Assembly (NCBI GenBank): GCA_003021235.1
Contig: PXQR01000006.1
Coordinates: 1 to 36,911 of the forward strand
DNA: 36,911 nucleotides
Reading direction: 5' to 3'
Origin: Halobacteriales archaeon QH_6_64_20
GTDB lineage: Archaea > Halobacteriota > Halobacteria > Halobacteriales > Halococcaceae
The position numbers were made by a program, and so were the translations under genes. The notes under the pieces are model-generated. The model was not told where the DNA came from, searched no databases, and saw only the letters and a list, made by a program, of their open reading frames with translations. This document shows positions 7,945 to 16,993 of the stretch, in pieces; the stretch's first letter is position 1; each line of letters opens with the position of its first letter.

Positions 7945-9021
7945 ATGAGCAGCAGGGAACGACCGGCCGTAACGAACGATGAAGATCGCTTGCGAGTGGG
8001 TTTTCGAACACGAACGCTCTCTGCGGAGCGACTACGGTTCATCCGACAGCTCGGCGTAACCGACGTTTTCCTCGATCACATGGACACCGAGGAGGAACCC
8101 GACGAGTTCGTCGATGCCGATAGCCGCGATACGTTGCCCATCGGATTCGGAGCCATCCCCTCGGTCGACGAGCTCGTACGAACCCGCGAACGAATCGAGG
8201 ACGCCGGCCTCCGGCTCGCCGGTATCCAGTCGCTCCCGTACTCGCTGTACGGCGACGTCATGTTCGGACGAGAGGGCAAAGAAGAAGCGCTCGATCAGGT
8301 TACGACGCTGATCGGGAACCTCGGAGCGGCCGACGTTTCGATATTGGGCTACCAGTGGAACCCCAGGGGTCTCGTGCCGATGCGTACGACGCCGGTCGAG
8401 ACACGGGGCGGGGCGATCGCCACTGCGTTCGAGTACGACGAACTCGACGCCCCGGATGCGCTTCCCCCCGAACTGGATCGCGAGTATACCGAAGCGGACT
8501 TTTGGGAGAACTACCGCGAGTTCGTCGAAACCGTAGTTCCGGTCGCCGAAGAGGCCGGCGTGACGCTCGCACTGCACCCGAACGATCCCCCGGTGATAGA
8601 GTCGCTCGGCGGCATCCCACGGCTGTTCGGCGACGTCGACGGGTTCGAACGGGCGATGGACATCGTTCCGAGCGAGGCCCACGGACTGAAGCTCTGTCTG
8701 GGGTGTTTCTCCGAGATGGGCGAGGACGTCGAGTCGGTCATCGAGCGGTTCGGATCGCGGGATCAGATAGCGTTCGTCCACTTCCGTGACGTCGCCGGGA
8801 CGATGCCCCGATTCCACGAAACGTTCGTCGACGCCGGCAACTTCGACCCGCTGGTAGCGATACGCGCGCTCGATCGCGTCGGGTTCGACGGCGTCGTGAT
8901 CCCCGATCACGTCCCCGAGATGGAGGGCGATACCGACTGGCGACACCGGGCCCGGGCGTACACCGCCGGGTACCTCCGTAGCCTCGTTCACGCGGTCGAG
9001 ACGGAATCGAGTACGGAATAA
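7945..9021 (+). CDS. uxuA: Mannonate dehydratase (UxuA) family protein
   Basis: A 358-residue TIM-barrel protein with many UxuA signatures: LALHPNDPP (His211), CLGCFSEMGEDV (Cys251/Cys254), IAFVHFRDVAGTMPRFHETFVDAGNFD (His279), and GVVIPDHVPEMEGD..WRHRARAYT (Asp321). The His-Cys-His-Asp set matches the metal site of the family, which uses a divalent metal to convert D-mannonate to 2-keto-3-deoxy-D-gluconate in hexuronate catabolism. The length is slightly below the bacterial enzyme (about 390), with a short N terminus. The DapA-family neighbour could act on the product. Some relatives may act on other aldonates, so the substrate is inferred rather than seen. It is the last gene of the three-enzyme + strand group. 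Confidence 0.88.
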   Translation: MSSRERPAVTNDEDRLRVGFRTRTLSAERLRFIRQLGVTDVFLDHMDTEEEPDEFVDADSRDTLPIGFGAIPSVDELVRTRERIEDAGLRLAGIQSLPYSLYGDVMFGREGKEEALDQVTTLIGNLGAADVSILGYQWNPRGLVPMRTTPVETRGGAIATAFEYDELDAPDALPPELDREYTEADFWENYREFVETVVPVAEEAGVTLALHPNDPPVIESLGGIPRLFGDVDGFERAMDIVPSEAHGLKLCLGCFSEMGEDVESVIERFGSRDQIAFVHFRDVAGTMPRFHETFVDAGNFDPLVAIRALDRVGFDGVVIPDHVPEMEGDTDWRHRARAYTAGYLRSLVHAVETESSTE

Positions 9022-9037
9022 CGAAAGTACTCGTTCG

Positions 9038-9394
9038 CTAGCTATCGTAAATATGATATTCGTCTGCCGTCATCAAAATTCTGAGTAATTGCAAAGCGGT
9101 GCGAGCGGTGTTCCGGCTAATCCACTCGGTGCATCCGCGATCGCGTCGATTTTCTCCACTGGTCGGCACGCTCTCAAGCAGGATTTCGAGAAATCACGCG
9201 ATCGAACCCGTGTACGGACGGTTCGCCGGACTGTAATGACGAATCGCGTCCGCACGCTCGGCGATGAAGTCGTATGTCGGTCGCAGCAGCGAAATCGACT
9301 CAGTTCGGTCGTGGAGTCCGTGTACCGTAGTGGACTCGATCGATCGGATCGAGTCGCTCTACGTTGAACGAACGCCGACCTCGGCGAGAATCCA
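9038..9394 (-). pseudogene. Possible decayed coding remnant of unknown identity
   Basis: Read on the - strand, one frame gives three protein-like blocks broken by in-frame stops at 9359-9361 and 9194-9196, and ends at a stop at 9038-9040. They include LLRPTYDFIAERADAIRHYS and, at the end, TALQLLRILMTADEYHIYDS. The middle block uses G or C at about 70% of third codon positions, like a real gene. I recognise no family. It could be a degraded regulator or transposase, or chance in GC-rich DNA. Confidence is low. Confidence 0.15.
9050..9060. repeat. Short AT-rich palindrome downstream of the mannonate dehydratase gene
   Basis: The arms aatat and atatt flank a single G. It may be a TATA-like or operator element, or part of the 3' end of the transcript. 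It lies at the left end of the 580-nt gap 9022-9601. Confidence 0.25.
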
Positions 9395-9432
9395 TCAGCC
9401 GCGGTTAGGAGTCGAAGGAATTCGTAGCAGAA

Positions 9433-9451
9433 ATATTTTATACCAAAATAT
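9433..9451. repeat. AT-rich inverted repeat (7-bp perfect arms), possible operator
   Basis: The arms atatttt and aaaatat are separated by 5 nt. It lies about 150 nt upstream of the second binding-protein gene, in sequence much more AT-rich than its surroundings. The symmetry suggests a binding site for a dimeric regulator controlling the second importer operon, or a distal promoter. I recognise no gene in 9395-9601. Confidence 0.35.
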
Positions 9452-9572
9452 ATGAGTGATCGGTCCATTGGCTCGCCCGAGCGAATCCACATCGGCGACT
9501 CGGGTCGTCGACATCGGTGTACGGCTCGCTCTCCAGCGGGAGGAAAGAGGCTCCGTGAGCAAGGACGAAAGT

Positions 9573-9580
9573 ATTAATTA
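9573..9580 (+). promoter_or_regulatory. TATA box of the second importer operon
   Basis: attaatta lies 22-29 nt before the ATG at 9602, the standard leaderless spacing. It probably drives the binding-protein, permease, ATPase and CoA-transferase genes. Confidence 0.5.
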
Positions 9581-9601
9581 GGGATCTCGGTTAGAGCGGC
9601 C

Positions 9602-10950
9602 ATGTCACGGGAGAGCGAACCATCGAAGACGGGAGGAACACGAGTAGCCCGGAGGCGCTTCGTACAGGGAGCCGGAGCAACGGGCCTCGCCGCGATTGCA
9701 GGGTGTGTCGGAGGCGGTGGCGGCGGTAGCGATGGTGGTGGGAACGGAAGCGGTGACGGCGGCGGGACGATCACCTACCTCTCCGATCGCGGTGACTCCA
9801 AGGAGGTCATCGACGAGATCATCTCGGAGTTCGAATCGGAGTTCTCCCAGTACACCGTCAACGTGACCTACACCTCGAAGGGGAACTCGACCGACGAACA
9901 GCTCCAGAAGATGGTCGCGGCGGGAAACCCACCGGACATCGTCTTCGATACCTCCGCGGACGCGTATCGCTACCAGCGCGACGGCGACCTCGCGCCGGTC
10001 AGCGACGCCGTGCAGGATACCGGACTGCCCGATCCGGTCAACGTGGACGGGGACTCGTATTTCGCCGCGACGATGGTCGAGCCGCTCATGGGGTGGTATC
10101 GAAACGACCTCTATGAGGAAGCGCCGACGACGTGGGACGTCTGGCAATCGGAGGCCAAACGCATCTCGGAGACGATGGACATGGGGGGGTACGTCGTCCA
10201 GTCCGGCGAGACCAACAACGCCGACACGCAGGTCACACAGAACCTCTGGCAGAACGGCGTCGAGATCTACACCGGGCCGTCCGACGATATCCAGGTGACG
10301 ATCGACGAGGGACAGAACCGAAAGCGCGCGGTCGAAACGTACGACTGGCTACAACGGATGGCGCAGTACTCGCCCAACGGATCGGGCTGGGAGTGGGGCG
10401 ACGCCATCGAGGCTGTCCAGCCGCCGCGCTCATGAGCGTCGGCGGCCTGCCGGTGCTCACGATCACCGAAAACCGACCCGACCTCGTCGAGAAGCTCTCG
10501 CCGACCCCGTTCCCGCTTCCCCAAGGCAGGGAACAGAACCAGTGGTGGTCGTACATGGAAGGCCACGTCGTCTGGGACGAGGGGCAAAACACCGAGGGAG
10601 CACAACAGTTCGTCGACTTCTTCAGCAAGTCCGATCGCTTCCTCGACTTCGTGCTTTCGGCACCCCTGTTCCAGTTCCCACCGACGCGCGAGATGCTCGA
10701 CAGCGAAGCGGTCACGAACAACGAGATCATCCAGCAACACCCGGAAGCGATGGACCTCGTGCGGGAGAACTGGGGGGCGTTCAACTCGGTACTGGCCACC
10801 GGAACCGACGGCGCGCCGAACCTCGTCGCGGCGAACGCGTACAGCCAGCAACTGTTCGGACAGTCGGCGAACCAGATGCTTGTCGGCGATAAGTCCCCCG
10901 AGGAGACGGTCACGTGGGTCGCCGAACAACTGCGCGGGTTGCAACAGTGA
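9602..10950 (+). pseudogene. Solute-binding lipoprotein of the second sugar ABC importer, interrupted by one frameshift
   Basis: The first 277 codons (9602-10435) give a Tat signal (ARRRFVQGAG), a lipobox AIAGC (Cys35), a Gly-rich linker and an N-terminal sugar-binding lobe. The frame then ends at a TGA (10433-10435). The rest of the protein, beginning with ALMSVGGLPVL and running to the C-terminal helix PEETVTWVAEQLRGLQQ, continues in another frame to TGA at 10948-10950. Loss of one base in 10419-10431 (around cagccgccgcgc) would restore the expected Ala-rich V-Q-A-A-L-M-S join of family 1 binding proteins. The permease and ATPase genes downstream are intact. The break is either a sequencing or assembly error or a recent inactivation. 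If intact the protein would have about 449 residues and bind the importer's sugar outside the cell. Confidence 0.85.
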
Positions 10951-11044
10951 CCGTACGGATCGGAGCGGTAAGGGAAGGGTACTCGTCCGGTGCGGCGAAG
11001 CGGACGGACGTGTTCGGGACGGGGCGTGCAGGCCGGAGGGCGCC

Positions 11045-11956
11045 GTGAGCACCGTTCGCGGCGTTGATCTCCCGTTCGGGCGCTTCGACGAGCGCCGTCT
11101 CGTCCTCCTGCTCTGCTTTCTCCCCCTGGGTGTGTTCTTCGCGGTCGTCTGGCTCGTTCCCGTGCTCTACGCGCTGGGGATGAGCCTGTTCGACGAGCCG
11201 ACTGGGGGAGCGCAGTTCGTCGGTCCCGGCAACTATATCGACTTACTGACCGCCGGCGAGTTCGGGTACTTCCTGTGGAACAGCGTGCTCTACGCTGGTT
11301 CGACGACAGCACTCAGCCTGTTAGTCGGGCTCAGCCTCGCGCTGGTCGTCAACCAGCGGATCCGCGGGGGAAACGTCCTCCGGACGATGATGATCTTTCC
11401 ATATCTGCTCCCGACGCTCGTCGTGATCTTCATGTGGCGATTCTTGCTCGATCCGAACGTCGGGTTCGTCAATCAACTGCTCGAAAACTGGGGGTTGATC
11501 GCCGAGCCGATCGCCTTCTTCTCGACGACGGGGCTCGCGATGGCGGCGGTCGTCGTCACGAGCGTCTGGAAGTTCGGGTCGTTCGCCTTTTTCATCCTGC
11601 TCGCGAGATTGCAGGCGATCGACCCCGACCTCTACGAACGGGCGCGGGTCGAGGGAGCCTCGACGTGGCAGGCGTTTCGCGACATCACGCTCCCGAACCT
11701 CCGCGGAGCGATCCTCATCATCCTCCTGGTGCGCGGGATCTGGATGTTCAACAAGTTCGACATCATCTATCTCGCGACGGGCGGTGGACCGCTGAGCGCG
11801 ACGACCACGCTTCCGATCTGGGTATACGAACTCGCGTTCGACAGCATCGACTTCGGCGGGGCGACCGCGCTGGCCGGTATCATGTTCTTCCTCCTGGCGG
11901 CCACCGCGATCGTCTATTTCCACGCCTTCCAGCCCGAACGTGAGGTGGCCACCTGA
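11045..11956 (+). CDS. Sugar ABC transporter permease, MalF type (second importer)
   Basis: A 303-residue permease with about six hydrophobic segments, beginning with the segment at RRLVLLLCFLPLG. The EAA loop YERARVEGASTWQAFRDITLP and the following LATGGGPLSATTTLP are characteristic of MalF-like CUT1 permeases. The open frame extends upstream past 10880, overlapping the binding-protein gene. The likely start is GTG at 11045, which has a good Shine-Dalgarno-like ggaggg 4-9 nt before it and gives an N terminus of normal length. It lies 94 nt after the binding-protein gene and overlaps the next gene by 1 nt. Confidence 0.9.
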   Translation: MSTVRGVDLPFGRFDERRLVLLLCFLPLGVFFAVVWLVPVLYALGMSLFDEPTGGAQFVGPGNYIDLLTAGEFGYFLWNSVLYAGSTTALSLLVGLSLALVVNQRIRGGNVLRTMMIFPYLLPTLVVIFMWRFLLDPNVGFVNQLLENWGLIAEPIAFFSTTGLAMAAVVVTSVWKFGSFAFFILLARLQAIDPDLYERARVEGASTWQAFRDITLPNLRGAILIILLVRGIWMFNKFDIIYLATGGGPLSATTTLPIWVYELAFDSIDFGGATALAGIMFFLLAATAIVYFHAFQPEREVAT

Positions 11957-12843
11957 TGGGTTCGCGCGGGGGCATTAGGCGCGAGCGCGCCGCCGGCTCG
12001 ATCGTCTCACAGCGCACACAAGCACGGCTGAAACGGATCGCGGTGTACGTCACGGCACTGCTCGTCTCGGTGTTCGTGACCGTCCCGGTCTACGTCATGG
12101 TCGCCATCGCGATCCAAGCGCCCTCCGACGTCTTCGCCGGCGGGCAGGTCCACCTGCTTCCCGATGGAGTCACGCTCAGGAACTTCGTAGTATTGGTGAC
12201 CGAGACGAGTTCGGTGCGATACTTCACGAACAGCCTCATCGTCACGGCGAGTTCGACGTTGCTCTCGACGGCGCTGGCGGTCGCGGCCGGGTACGGGCTC
12301 ACCCGGTTCGACTTCCGCGGGAAGACGCTCGCCGCCCGTGCAGTGTTGTTCTCCTATATGTTCAGTCCCATCGTGCTGGCGATTCCACTGTACGTGATCT
12401 TCTTTACGCTGGGCTTCTTGAACAGCTACTTCGCGCTCACGCTCGCGCTGACGGCGATCTCCGCGCCCTTTTGTATCTGGTTGATGTGGCAGTACTTTCA
12501 GACAGTGCCGATCGCGCTCGAGGAGTCGGCGTGGGTTCGGGGGGCGAGTCGGTGGCGAACCGTCCGGGACGTCGTGCTGCCGGTCGCGCGGCCGGGGTAC
12601 ATCTCGGCGGCCATCTTCGCCTTCGCGGTCGCGTGGAACGATTTCACCATGGCGCGGGTCGTGATGAGCCGGGACGAGATGTACACGATCACCGTCGGGG
12701 CCTCGTTGTTCCTCGATCGCGTCTCGATCGGGTGGGGCGAGACCATGGCCGTCTCGTTGCTCATCGCGATCCCGCCGTTTTGTATCGCGTTGTTCCTCCA
12801 GCAGTACCTGCTCCAGGGATTCAGTGTCGGGGGGCTCGAATAA
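11956..12843 (+). CDS. Sugar ABC transporter permease, MalG type (second importer)
   Basis: A 295-residue permease with a basic cytoplasmic N terminus and about six hydrophobic segments. The EAA loop is EESAWVRGASRWRTVRDVVLP, followed by AVAWNDFTMA, the usual MalG-like WNDF region. Its ATG shares one base with the TGA of the MalF-like gene (TGATG), and its TAA shares one base with the ATG of the ATPase gene. The three genes are therefore translationally coupled. Confidence 0.92.
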   Translation: MGSRGGIRRERAAGSIVSQRTQARLKRIAVYVTALLVSVFVTVPVYVMVAIAIQAPSDVFAGGQVHLLPDGVTLRNFVVLVTETSSVRYFTNSLIVTASSTLLSTALAVAAGYGLTRFDFRGKTLAARAVLFSYMFSPIVLAIPLYVIFFTLGFLNSYFALTLALTAISAPFCIWLMWQYFQTVPIALEESAWVRGASRWRTVRDVVLPVARPGYISAAIFAFAVAWNDFTMARVVMSRDEMYTITVGASLFLDRVSIGWGETMAVSLLIAIPPFCIALFLQQYLLQGFSVGGLE

Positions 12844-14006
12844 TGGCGACGCCCATTCACTTAGAGGACGTTCGCAAGGAGTTCAGCACGCTCGGCGAGA
12901 CGCACCTCGCCGTCGACGACCTCTCGCTCGACGTTCCCGCAGGGTCGTTCGCGACGCTCGTTGGGCCGTCGGGCTGTGGGAAGACGACGACGCTCCGGAT
13001 GCTCGCCGGACTGGAGATCCCGACAGCGGGCCGCATCCGGTTCGGCGAGACCGACGTCACCGATCTGCCGCCCCAGGAACGCAACGCGGCGATGGTGTTT
13101 CAGTCCATCGCCCTGTACCCACACATGACCGTCCGGGACAACATCGGCTACGGGCTGAAGGTACAGGGAGTTCCCGAAAGCGAACGGAACGAGCGGATCG
13201 ACGACGCCGCGGGGACGCTTCAGATCACCGATCAGTTGGCGAAGATGCCGGGCGAACTCTCGGGCGGGCAACAACAGCGCGTCGCGCTCGGGAGCGCGCT
13301 CGTCCAGGACCCCGATATACTCCTGCTCGACGAGCCGATGAGCGACCTCGACGCCCAGCTCAAAGCCGAACTGCGCGTCGAGATCCAACACCTGCACGCG
13401 GAACTCGATACGACCGTCGTCTACGTCACTCACGACCAGACCGAAGCGATGACGATGAGCGACCAGGTGGTCCTCCTACGCGAGGGCCGACTCGCACAGG
13501 CCGACCCGCCACAGACGCTGTTCGATCGCCCGGCCTCCGAGTACGTCGCGCGGTTCATCGGGACGCCCTCGACGAACGTGCTGTCGTGTGCGGTCGAACG
13601 CGGCGAAACCGAGGCGACGATCGCCACCGGGGAGTTCGAGCTATCGGTGCCGGCGGACGCGCTTCCGTCCTCTATTGACGAGTCGGTTCGCCTCGGGATC
13701 AGGCCGCAGTACCTCCATCCGGGGGGCGGCGAGCATCGCTTCGAGGTGACGGTCGAGGTCGTCGAGCCGCTCGGAACCGAGTCCGTGATCCACGGCCGAA
13801 CCGGCGACGGGACGCGCGTCGACGTCGTTACCTCGGAGACGGCAGGAGTAGCGCCGAACGAGACCGTTACAGTGGGGTTCGATCGGGAACACGCCTTCGT
13901 CTTCGATCGTGAGGGGGAGACGGTGCTCTTCGGTGCCGAACTGGCGACGGGCGACGCTCGTGAGCCCTACGACCGGACGGAATCACAGTCGCGATCGACG
14001 CTATGA
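12843..14006 (+). CDS. Sugar ABC transporter ATP-binding protein (MalK/UgpC type, second importer)
   Basis: A 387-residue ATPase. Motifs are Walker A GPSGCGKTT (41-49), the Q-loop VFQSIALYPHMTV, the signature LSGGQQQRVALGSAL, Walker B ILLLDEPMSDLDA, and the H-loop YVTHDQTEAMTMSD. A C-terminal TOBE-type regulatory domain contains FIGTPSTNVLSC and LGIRPQYLHPGG. The Walker B loop reads MSDLDA where most relatives have LSNLDA or FSALDA, still with the needed Asp-Glu. The frame extends far upstream inside the permease gene, but the ATG at 12843 gives the standard N terminus. The next gene starts inside its stop codon. Confidence 0.93.
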   Translation: MATPIHLEDVRKEFSTLGETHLAVDDLSLDVPAGSFATLVGPSGCGKTTTLRMLAGLEIPTAGRIRFGETDVTDLPPQERNAAMVFQSIALYPHMTVRDNIGYGLKVQGVPESERNERIDDAAGTLQITDQLAKMPGELSGGQQQRVALGSALVQDPDILLLDEPMSDLDAQLKAELRVEIQHLHAELDTTVVYVTHDQTEAMTMSDQVVLLREGRLAQADPPQTLFDRPASEYVARFIGTPSTNVLSCAVERGETEATIATGEFELSVPADALPSSIDESVRLGIRPQYLHPGGGEHRFEVTVEVVEPLGTESVIHGRTGDGTRVDVVTSETAGVAPNETVTVGFDREHAFVFDREGETVLFGAELATGDAREPYDRTESQSRSTL

Positions 14007-15190
14007 CCGGGGATCGACCGCTTTCGGACGTGACGGTACTCGAACTCGGCCACATCGTCGCCGGCCCCTTCTGTGGATTGTTGCTCGCCGACCTCGGCGC
14101 GACGGTGTTGAAGATCGAACATCCCGATGGCGGCGACGCGATCCGCGATTCTAGCCCGTTAGGCAACAGTTCGTTCAACTACGTGAACAGGAACAAGGAA
14201 AGCGTCGCGCTCGATCTCAAGAGCGAGTCGGGACGAGCGGTCTTCGACGACCTGCTCGACGAGGCCGACGTATTGGTCGAGAACTTCGCGAGCGACACGG
14301 CCGAACGCCTCGACATCGGCTACGAGGACCTCCGGGAGGAGTACCCAAAACTGGTCTACTGTTCGATCAAGGGGTTCAATCCCGGTCCCTACGAGGAACG
14401 TCCGGCGCTCGATCCCGTCGCAGAGGCACTGTCGGGGCTGATGAGCGTGACGGGCCACCCGGGCCAGCCACCGGTCCGATCGGGGACGAGCCTCGCGGAC
14501 ATGACGGCGTCGCTCTACGGTGCGCTGGCGGTCATGGGTGCGCTTCGACAGCGGGACGCGACCGGGGAGGGAGGGAAAGTAGTCGCGCCGCTGTTCGAGA
14601 GCAGCGTTGCGCTGATGGGTTACTGGCTCTCGTTCACCGGGGCCTACAACGAGGTGCCCGGGCCGCTCGGCGCGAGCCACCCCAACTGGGCACCCTACGA
14701 CGCCTTCCGGACCGCCGACGACGAGTGGGTGTTCGTCGGCCCGTCGAGCGAGCGCCAGTGGCGAGCGATGTGCGAGGCGCTCGATCTCGATCTCCACGAC
14801 GAGGAACGGTTCGCCACCGTCGAGGAACGCCGCCGACACCGCGAGCGACTGTCGGAGCTACTGACGGACGAACTCGGCTCGATCGATTCGGAAGTACTCG
14901 TCCGGCGGCTGCGGGACGCGGGCGTTCCCGTCGCCCCGGTCAACGACACGCGCGGCGTTCTCGACGATCCACATCTGACCGCGACCGACGCACTGGGCGA
15001 GATCACAACCGTCGAAGGTGCCGAGCGAACCGTGCGCGTGCCGAAGTCGCCCGTTCGCGCGAGCGGGTTCGATCGAGTCGAGCCGTCCGATCCGCCAAGA
15101 CTGGGCGAGAACACCGACACCGTCCTCGAAGCGCTCGGGTACTCGCGCGAACGGATCGACGCCCTGCGCGAACAGGGAGCGATCCGGTAG
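14003..15190 (+). CDS. Family III CoA-transferase (CaiB/BaiF type)
   Basis: A 395-residue protein. It has the classical N terminus LSDVTVLELGHIVAGPFCGLLLADLGATVLKIE, then YVNRNKESVALDLKSESGR and VLVENFA, all typical of the family. The catalytic Asp is probably in GTSLADMTASLYG. SHPNWAPYDAFRTADDEWV and DAGVPVAPVND are also characteristic. Such enzymes move CoA between carboxylic acids, for example formyl, carnitine, mesaconyl or citramalyl derivatives; the substrate is not predictable from the sequence. Its ATG overlaps the end of the ABC ATPase gene by 4 nt, so it is the last gene of the importer operon and probably acts on something the importer brings in or on a breakdown product of it. Confidence 0.9.
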   Translation: MTGDRPLSDVTVLELGHIVAGPFCGLLLADLGATVLKIEHPDGGDAIRDSSPLGNSSFNYVNRNKESVALDLKSESGRAVFDDLLDEADVLVENFASDTAERLDIGYEDLREEYPKLVYCSIKGFNPGPYEERPALDPVAEALSGLMSVTGHPGQPPVRSGTSLADMTASLYGALAVMGALRQRDATGEGGKVVAPLFESSVALMGYWLSFTGAYNEVPGPLGASHPNWAPYDAFRTADDEWVFVGPSSERQWRAMCEALDLDLHDEERFATVEERRRHRERLSELLTDELGSIDSEVLVRRLRDAGVPVAPVNDTRGVLDDPHLTATDALGEITTVEGAERTVRVPKSPVRASGFDRVEPSDPPRLGENTDTVLEALGYSRERIDALREQGAIR

Positions 15191-15376
15191 ACGAGTTTTC
15201 GAAAGAGGAGTCCGGAACCAGTCTCGACGGTTTCGAGCCGACGCAACGAACGACGGGACGGAGCAGGATACAGGGCGAAACAGTCTTGAGCACCGCGAGT
15301 CGTCTCGTGAGTCGGAGCGAACCGAAACGACGCGCTCGGCGAAAGGTCCGTGTACCGTCGCGTCGACGGACTCGGC

Positions 15377-16902
15377 GTGCGCATCCTGTACATCGATTGT
15401 GACTCGCTCCGGCCCGACCACCTCGGGTGCTACGGCTACCACCGGAACACGTCCCCGAACGTCGACCGCATCGCCGCCGACGGTCTCCGGTTCACCGACT
15501 ACTACGCCTCGGACGTTCCCTGCGGCCCCTCGCGGACCGGGCTGTTCTCGGGCCGGTTCGGGATTCACACCGGCGTCGTCAACCACGGGGGAACGGCCGC
15601 CGACTCCCGCCAACGGGGTCCCGATCGGGAGGTTTCGAATACCGGGTCACGCCGGTTCTGGATGACCGCGCTTGGGGGGCGGGCCACGAGACCGCTCGTC
15701 AGCCCGTTCCCACAGCGCCACGCCGCCTTCCACGTCCTCGACGGCTTCGGGGAGTGGATCGATACCGGCGGTGGCGGCACCGAACGCGCCGACGAAGTGT
15801 ACCCACACGCAGAGCGGTGGCTGAGCGAGCACGCCCGGGACGACGACTGGTACCTCCACGTCAACTTCTGGGACCCACATACTCACTACGACACCCCCGA
15901 GTCGTTCGGGAATCCCTTCGCGGGCGAGTCCGCCCCGGAGTTCCCGTCCGAAGGGACGATTCGGTCTCACTACGAAAGCTACGGACCACACAGCGCACGC
16001 GATGTCCACCACTGGTATCTCACGGGCAACGAGGACCGTCCCGACCTGCCCCGGGTGCCCGACGAGATCGCCGACCGCGAGGACTTCACGCGCTGGATCG
16101 ACGGCTACGACGTCGGCATCCGCTACATGGATCGGTACATCGAGGAACTCCCTCGATCGCCTGGAGTCGGCAGGGGTTCGCGAGGAGACGCTCGTAATCG
16201 TCTCGGCGGACCACGGCGAGAACCAGGGCGAACTGAACGTGTACGGCGACCACCAGACCGCCGACCGGGCGACCTGTCGGGTGCCGCTGATCGTAAGCGG
16301 TCCCGGGGTCGAAAGCGGTGTCGTCCGGGGACTGCATCGCAACGTCGATCTCGCCCCGACGGTCACCGAACTGGTCGGCGGCGACGTGCCGGAGAACTGG
16401 GACGGTCGATCGTTCGCGGACGTGCTTACGAGCGGGTCCGACGACGGGCGGGAGTTTCTCGTGCTCAGCCAGGGGACCTGGGCATGTCAGCGCGCCGTCC
16501 GGTGGGACGACTGGCTACTGCTGCGGTCGTATCACGACGGCTTCAAGCACTTCGCCCCGGTCGAGCTATACGACCTCGACGAGGACCCCCCACGAGACGA
16601 CCGATCTCGCACGCGAGCGGCCGGCCGTCGTCCGTGAAGGGCTGGCGCTGCTCGAAGACTGGCACAGCCGACGGACGATGGAGGACGCACTCGGCGTAAA
16701 CGGCGGGAATCCCGAGGGAGCCCGAGCACTGCGCGACCCGTTGTTCGAAGTCGTCCGCGAGGGCGGGCCGTGGTACACGCGCGACAACCTGGAGAGCTAC
16801 GCGAGCCGGCTTCGGGAGACGGGTCGTGAAGGGCACGCCCGGGAGATAGAGCGTCGTAGCGGCGTCGTAGCCGAAAGGGTCTCGTCGTATCTGTCGGATT
16901 GA
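15377..16902 (+). pseudogene. Sulfatase (alkaline-phosphatase superfamily), interrupted by two +1 frameshifts
   Basis: Three successive frames together make about 507 residues of a sulfatase. The first has ILYIDCDSLRPDHLGCYGY (metal-binding Asp residues) and the formylglycine site CGPSR with Cys49. The second has IVSADHGENQGELNVYG, DLAPTVTEL and NWDGRSFADVL. The third is the C-terminal part ending VSSYLSD. The first switch is at ccc 16150-16152, where dropping one C gives ELLDRLESAGVREET. The second is at a C6 run, 16586-16591, where five Cs give DEDPHETTDL. No signal peptide is visible, so the enzyme would act in the cytoplasm on imported sulfated sugars. The Cys must be oxidised to formylglycine by an enzyme not seen here. 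The start may be GTG 15377 or GTG 15350. The frameshifts may be sequencing errors or real. Confidence 0.87.
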
Positions 16903-16993
16903 ATCGACTCCCCTCTCGTCCTCTCGAATGAGTTCTCCTCGAAGTCGTGTTCATGGCCCCGTCGAGCGGAAATATGGCCTCGGCCCCTGGTCG

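Noticed and set aside
9073-9492. 139-codon frame on the - strand in the gap before the second importer
   Set aside because: It is Arg/Ser/Thr-rich with no recognisable fold; a different frame here looks more gene-like but is broken by stops.
12471-12842. Upstream extension of the second ABC ATPase frame
   Set aside because: It lies inside the intact permease gene, and the standard ATPase N terminus starts at 12843.
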